A stretch of DNA of 64,000 nucleotides from Glossina fuscipes (lineage: Eukaryota; Arthropoda; Insecta; Diptera; Glossinidae). Below are positions 59,798 to 64,000 of this stretch, piece after piece. Each line of letters starts with the position of its first letter. Within the stretch, counting starts at the first letter, position 1. The position numbers and the translations under genes were made by a program. The stretch covers positions 96,726-160,725 of the forward strand of contig NW_023998439.1 in NCBI RefSeq assembly GCF_014805625.2, given 5' to 3'. The notes beneath the pieces were generated by a model, which worked only from the letters and a program-made list of their open reading frames with translations, was not told the DNA's origin and ran no database searches.

Positions 59798-61775
59798 CTC
59801 GAGCATTATAAAAAAACATTGGAGTGAGAAAAACATTAAAAAAACAAAAAAAAAAAATAAATAAATAAATAAATAAAAGGAAAAAGAGAAACAAGGCATT
59901 AAAAAACTATTTAAGAACGTATACTAGAGCCGTTGCTAACTTTGTTGCTGTCGTCTGTTTTCTTTTCTTGTTAAGTTAATTAGGTTGATTTCCTACACAA
60001 CTCTTCAATTTTCTACTTTCTATTTTGTGTAACGGGAACGACGAACATAAATAAGAAAACAAGATGGGACACTTGTTGTTGGTGCAATGCGAATAGTTAT
60101 TACTCAACATTTCATTGAAGCTTGAAACCAAGCCTTTTTTATGCCAGCCCTTGTATACGCAATTTTTCTTCTTTTTTTTTTTTCTTAACAGCCACCCTTG
60201 ACGACAATGATGGAGAGAAAGATTGGAAGTAGAGAAGAGAAAATCATTGTTTAGATCTTTTCTTTTAAGTTTACATCTACACGCAAGCATTACTATCGTT
60301 TTCGATCCATCCATCCATGAAGCCATCATTTTAATAGTTAATTTTTGGACTAACATAGAGCTTAGTTATATATGAGAATGTGACACAAAAGATCGGATCG
60401 CATTCCATTTTAAATGCTAAACGCTTTTTGTGTAAATAACATAAAAAAAAAGTAGACCATCATCCGTAAGATATTGGAAAGCAAAAGTGTTATAAGAATG
60501 GAAACAAACAACAAGCAGCAGTGTTTGCAATAGCAATCGCAAATGCATTGGTGATAGCAACAGCAATCGCAATAGCAATCGCAGTAGCAATAGCAATGGC
60601 AGTATTGGCATTGCTTACCTCATATGTCAATATGACAATAGCAATAGAAACATCGACAGCAATAGCAACAACATTAGCAACATTTTATTATTTACGTTGC
60701 AGATGAATTCAGAAAATGAATATAAACCGAGCGCTATAATCGATGATGAAGTTAATCTAATTATTTTTTTGGTTAGTTACAAACGACCGGCTGTAGGATG
60801 TAATGACTGGGGAAATAAAATTGAGTAATAACACCAGAACAGCGTTACTAATTAAAAACATCCTGACCTCAGCTGCGTGTTTCGTTTGTCCAAAAAAAAA
60901 AAAAAAACAATAAAAATTTCATTTAAAGAAGTAATAAAGCGAAAATAATTGCTCAGGAAAAAACCCATTATTTACTGGTATGCTTTAAGGCTACTTATCT
61001 AATATACGCGCCAGCGGTCGCTTTGTTACGGTTGCTTAATAAGTTGTCTTCCACAATCATTAAAGCGCTTTGTATGCTAATGCCGTGCGGAGAAATAATT
61101 TAACTTCTAATCACATGACTTGGGAGCGAAAAATATAAATATATTGCAGGCAAAAATGTACTTGATTAGTTTGCTTAAATAGATCAAGTTAAGAAAGAGG
61201 AGGAGAGTAAGGCAGCGTAGTAAATATGAAAACTAATATATTAATATATAGAGCACAAGGTATCATCAAAGGCGGATCGAATAGGAATTTCTTCTCATTC
61301 GGAAATCTTAGTCGACAAGAACTGTGAACGAGTTAAGAAGGAACGGGAAACTTGTTCGCACCTGCAATTCACTTAGCTCGGGCTGACGTCTGCTATATCG
61401 TCTCGGGAATAGAAATTTATTTCTGCTATTTAGGAAATTAATTTTAGTCTCTGTTCATAAACTCTCTTACTTTCACTAATGTATTAAAAGAGAAAAAGCG
61501 CGAAAAATTGAATAAAATAAAACAATTTTCGAATAACATCAGTATTTTACAAAATAGGTAAGAAGAAGTAAATATACTTTCAAGTTCGGATTTCTAAGTC
61601 AAATTCCTGGGAATCGCAATAGTCTGTACTCAGAGTTTCTACTCGAGATTTCGCACAGAACAGTGCAAAATTAAGTTTAAAAATAAATGCGATAGACAGA
61701 CAAAAAAAAATTTTAAAAAATGGTATTTGAAAATAGATTGAAAATTTCAATGTATTTTCAACTTGTTTTCAGACT
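59798..61775. other. Non-coding stretch with GCAATA-type cryptic repeat
   Basis: (AAAT)n at 59857-59877. A strong-looking plus-strand acceptor (long T tract then CTTAACAG) lies at 60172-60190. The GCAATA/GCAATC repeat is listed separately. At 61557, AAAATAG is followed by GTAAGAAGAAG, a donor-like site. Otherwise nothing is recognised. Confidence 0.4.
60520..60682. repeat. Cryptic GCAATA / GCAATC hexamer repeat
   Basis: About 160 bp of imperfect AGCAATAGCAATCGC-type units. On the plus strand one frame reads Ala-Ile-Ala-Val repeats and on the minus strand poly-Leu. Both are by-products of the repeat. Confidence 0.75.
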
Positions 61776-61895
61776 AAAAGTATGTCAAGTATATTGAAAT
61801 GGGTACCAACAGACGAAATGTCGGTGCAAAGTAATGAGTTCATGAATAACCAAACATTTTCCGATACGTTAAGCAGCCGTTTAAAGGGGTGATTG
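61776..61895 (+). CDS. Candidate exon or very short ORF
   Basis: An acceptor (CAACTTGTTTTCAG) at 61762-61775 is followed by a frame reading TKSMSSILKWVPTDEMSV then SNEFMNNQTFSDTLSSRLKG-stop. The codon choice and peptide composition look like real coding sequence. If the ATG at 61785 is the start, the product is only 36 residues. A donor-like GTAAGAAG at 61558 could define a 5'-leader intron of about 215 nt. No family is recognised, so it may be a small peptide gene, a terminal exon or a remnant. Confidence 0.3.
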
Positions 61896-63431
61896 TTCGA
61901 ATCTCCTGATAAAAAAAAACTGAGTCTTATGGGAAGTTTCTGTTCGTGCGCCGGGCTTTCTCTGTTTTTCTGAGAAAATTTTCACACTCACAATAAGTGA
62001 TTTCTCGAGTTTCGGTCACAGAAATTATAAAGATAATCCTATCAAAAGCTACTGCTTATTAAAAATGTACACAGAAAGATTGTTTACAAAATCTGAAAAG
62101 CATATGGGTCCGTCAGCAGTGACGACATCTAAGTACATGCCATCTTACGAACTTGTTGGTTGATTTGTTATAACCTTTGAAGGAAGTATGATGAATATAT
62201 CCTCTTTTAAGAGTAGAGAGAGGATAATGCAACTTTTCTTTTAAGTTATCCTTGACTTTCAAAATTTATCTTTCAGCTTTGAACGCGACATCAGCTAATA
62301 AGCGCTTTTATAAATAAATGAAATGCGAAACTCTACAAAGCACCCGATGACAAAAACATTCTGAGTCACATGCGTCAACACAACCACAATTAGAAAAATT
62401 AAAACGCCAGGGAGAATTGACATACATTGGTCTCTTGCGACCTCCGCCCAGAAATCAAATTTATAAGTGTGTGGGAACAGGAGTGGCGATGAAACTAAAT
62501 TTGCTAAAAAGCGTAAAAAGACAAACATTTTAAAACGTAGCCTGTGCCAGGTAACATAAGTTACATAAGTAATAGTTGCTTGTTGACGATAAATACACAA
62601 ATCAATCAAACAAATTTAAACGTTCCCGTCCATTTTGTAGGCCTTATAGGACTTGTAAGTGGAAGTTTATGGGAGGGATTTTTCTGGAGCTAAGGGTGAG
62701 CTCGCCGTAACGCAGGCACCTTCCACGGGATGATTTGTAGTCCTGACACCGAATTTGTAAAATTATTTCATATATTTACTTATTTGAATCATATGAACGC
62801 GACAAACGTAAAGACTCAACATAGAGTGATGAAGACATAGAGGTGAATAGTATTCCCCAAAATTGTTTGCATATATAGAAAATTGAAATGTTTCGAAAGT
62901 TGTATGCTTGTTCAATGTTTCCCAAGAGAAGAAAAGAAAACGCGTTATGTCCACCGGACATGTCGCTAGCTCGGGGAAAAACAATCCCTCCTCTAAACGG
63001 AAGTCACTCTTTTGACTTCTTGAAAAGGTTGAGGTTCCATCTCTGCTAGACCTCAACTGACGACACTGATCTCAGCTAAGATGTCACATTCCTGCCTGCT
63101 TAACCCTAAACTTACTGTTACCAACTGCTACTTATGATAACTTAAATCTAAATTAATTCTAGCACCCTCTAGCCGAACGAAACATATGTAGGAACAAAGC
63201 CGCATATTTATATATGTTTAAAGAGGACCTCTGTCTACCCCATATTTCTGCACATCTGCTTACCTATTGCGGATTATTCAATATATATAGTCTTTTATTT
63301 ATTTATTTTTTTTTTTTGTTTTACAAAAGCAATCTTCTAATTTATTATATTAGTGTAACTTTAAATGTAAAAGAAAAAGTTTTTAGAAATTTATAAAAAT
63401 TTTTCAAAATTTTTATCTCTCTCCTTTCAGG
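61896..63431. other. Non-coding stretch
   Basis: No gene recognised. Minus-strand open stretches at 62295-62609 and 62763-63056 have no recognisable domain. Confidence 0.4.
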
Positions 63432-64000
63432 TTTATTGTGCGGGAGCAACAATGAAGTGAATAAATAATGCAAGATGAGCTAAAATAGCATCAATAAAGC
63501 ATAGAAACAAAAGCAAAGTGGCCAAAATAAATATTCATGAAAATGGCAAACAAGCTGCGATCATAATCAAGAAGCAAAACTGAAAGAGAAGATGAGGAAA
63601 ATCCACAAAATTTAAATAAAAGTCAAAAAAAAAAAAAAAACATGAAGAAAAAATAAAACTAGAAAATCGTAAAAGAAAGTGAAAAAGTTTTAAAGTTAAA
63701 AATTGCTGAGTCCTAAGGAATTAATAGAATTGAAACGTGAAACTTGTTTAATAATAAATTATTTTACACTAATTAACACAAAAATTATGTAATGTAAATG
63801 CATAAAAAAGAAAAAAAAAACGGTTTAATTAATTAATGCATAAACCATGAATGAACTTATTAAATAAACATTAAATTAATTTATAAGTAAATAAAACAAA
63901 ACTAATAATATAGCAAAATATTCAACGATACATATCAATATGGTCTGATCTTTCCTGTTTTTTTTTTTTATATCAATTGAAAAAACAAACGTATATTATT
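63432..64000 (+). other. Possible leader exon behind a strong splice acceptor
   Basis: A pyrimidine-rich tract ending CTCTCTCCTTTCAG (63418-63431) is a very good plus-strand acceptor. The sequence that follows changes abruptly to A/purine-rich, stop-rich DNA with scattered GCAAA and GGCAAACAAGCTGCG. This is the style of long, untranslated leader exons in fly genes. No coding frame is supported, and the right limit is outside the window or unclear. Confidence 0.25.

Noticed and set aside
60417..60706. Poly-Leu (minus) and Ala-Ile-Val (plus) peptides that look like membrane segments
   Set aside because: Translations of the GCAATA/GCAATC cryptic repeat, open on both strands for that reason.
1..64000. 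CRISPR arrays, bacterial operons or other prokaryotic systems
   Set aside because: No regularly spaced direct repeats, no Shine-Dalgarno-led operons and no bacterial codon use; the DNA is that of an insect nuclear genome.

Overview
The window looks like AT-rich nuclear DNA from a fly. It is probably a calyptrate dipteran (tsetse or house-fly type), but the species cannot be fixed from sequence alone. The grounds are: thioredoxin-reductase-like proteins that keep the end of the fly TrxR C-terminus (RSGLDP), many copies of a (GTCY)n dispersed repeat resembling the 'mini-me' elements described from Diptera, several mariner relics, abundant dipteran-style microsatellites, and a 5.8S/2S rRNA-like relic with the fly 2S segment. 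A 100-N scaffold gap lies at 40395-40494.

The only convincing full-length protein genes are at the left edge. Two single-exon, tandem, minus-strand paralogs of thioredoxin reductase lie at 1017-2450 and 4088-5578. Both keep the FAD- and NADPH-binding framework as uninterrupted frames of 477 and 496 codons, but both have lost key catalytic parts. Neither has the Cys-Cys C-terminal tail, and neither has the His-Glu dyad. The left copy has also lost the N-terminal CxxxxC redox pair. They read as intronless flavoprotein pseudoenzymes, or as genes with a changed function.

From about 5.6 kb to the right end there is no long gene. This 58 kb is best read as intergenic DNA or a very long intron. It holds a tRNA-like SINE (about 6.0 kb), at least nine copies or fragments of the mini-me-like repeat in both orientations, a 51-nt coding-like mini-exon with near-perfect splice sites on the minus strand (12610-12660), a candidate 21-nt microexon also on the minus strand (59777-59797), a degenerate 5.8S/2S rRNA-like sequence (about 35.2 kb), four transposase relics (37.6, 48.9, 53.3 and 57.8 kb), a possible LTR fragment (about 49.3-49.9 kb), and many simple repeats. 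On the plus strand at the right end, 61776-61895 and 63432 onward look like candidate exons.

The most interesting system is the pair of dead or altered TrxR paralogs, which seem to have lost their active sites in steps while their reading frames stayed open. The mini-exons suggest that an unidentified minus-strand gene with very long introns spans much of the window. All assignments were made by eye; no alignments or database searches were run.
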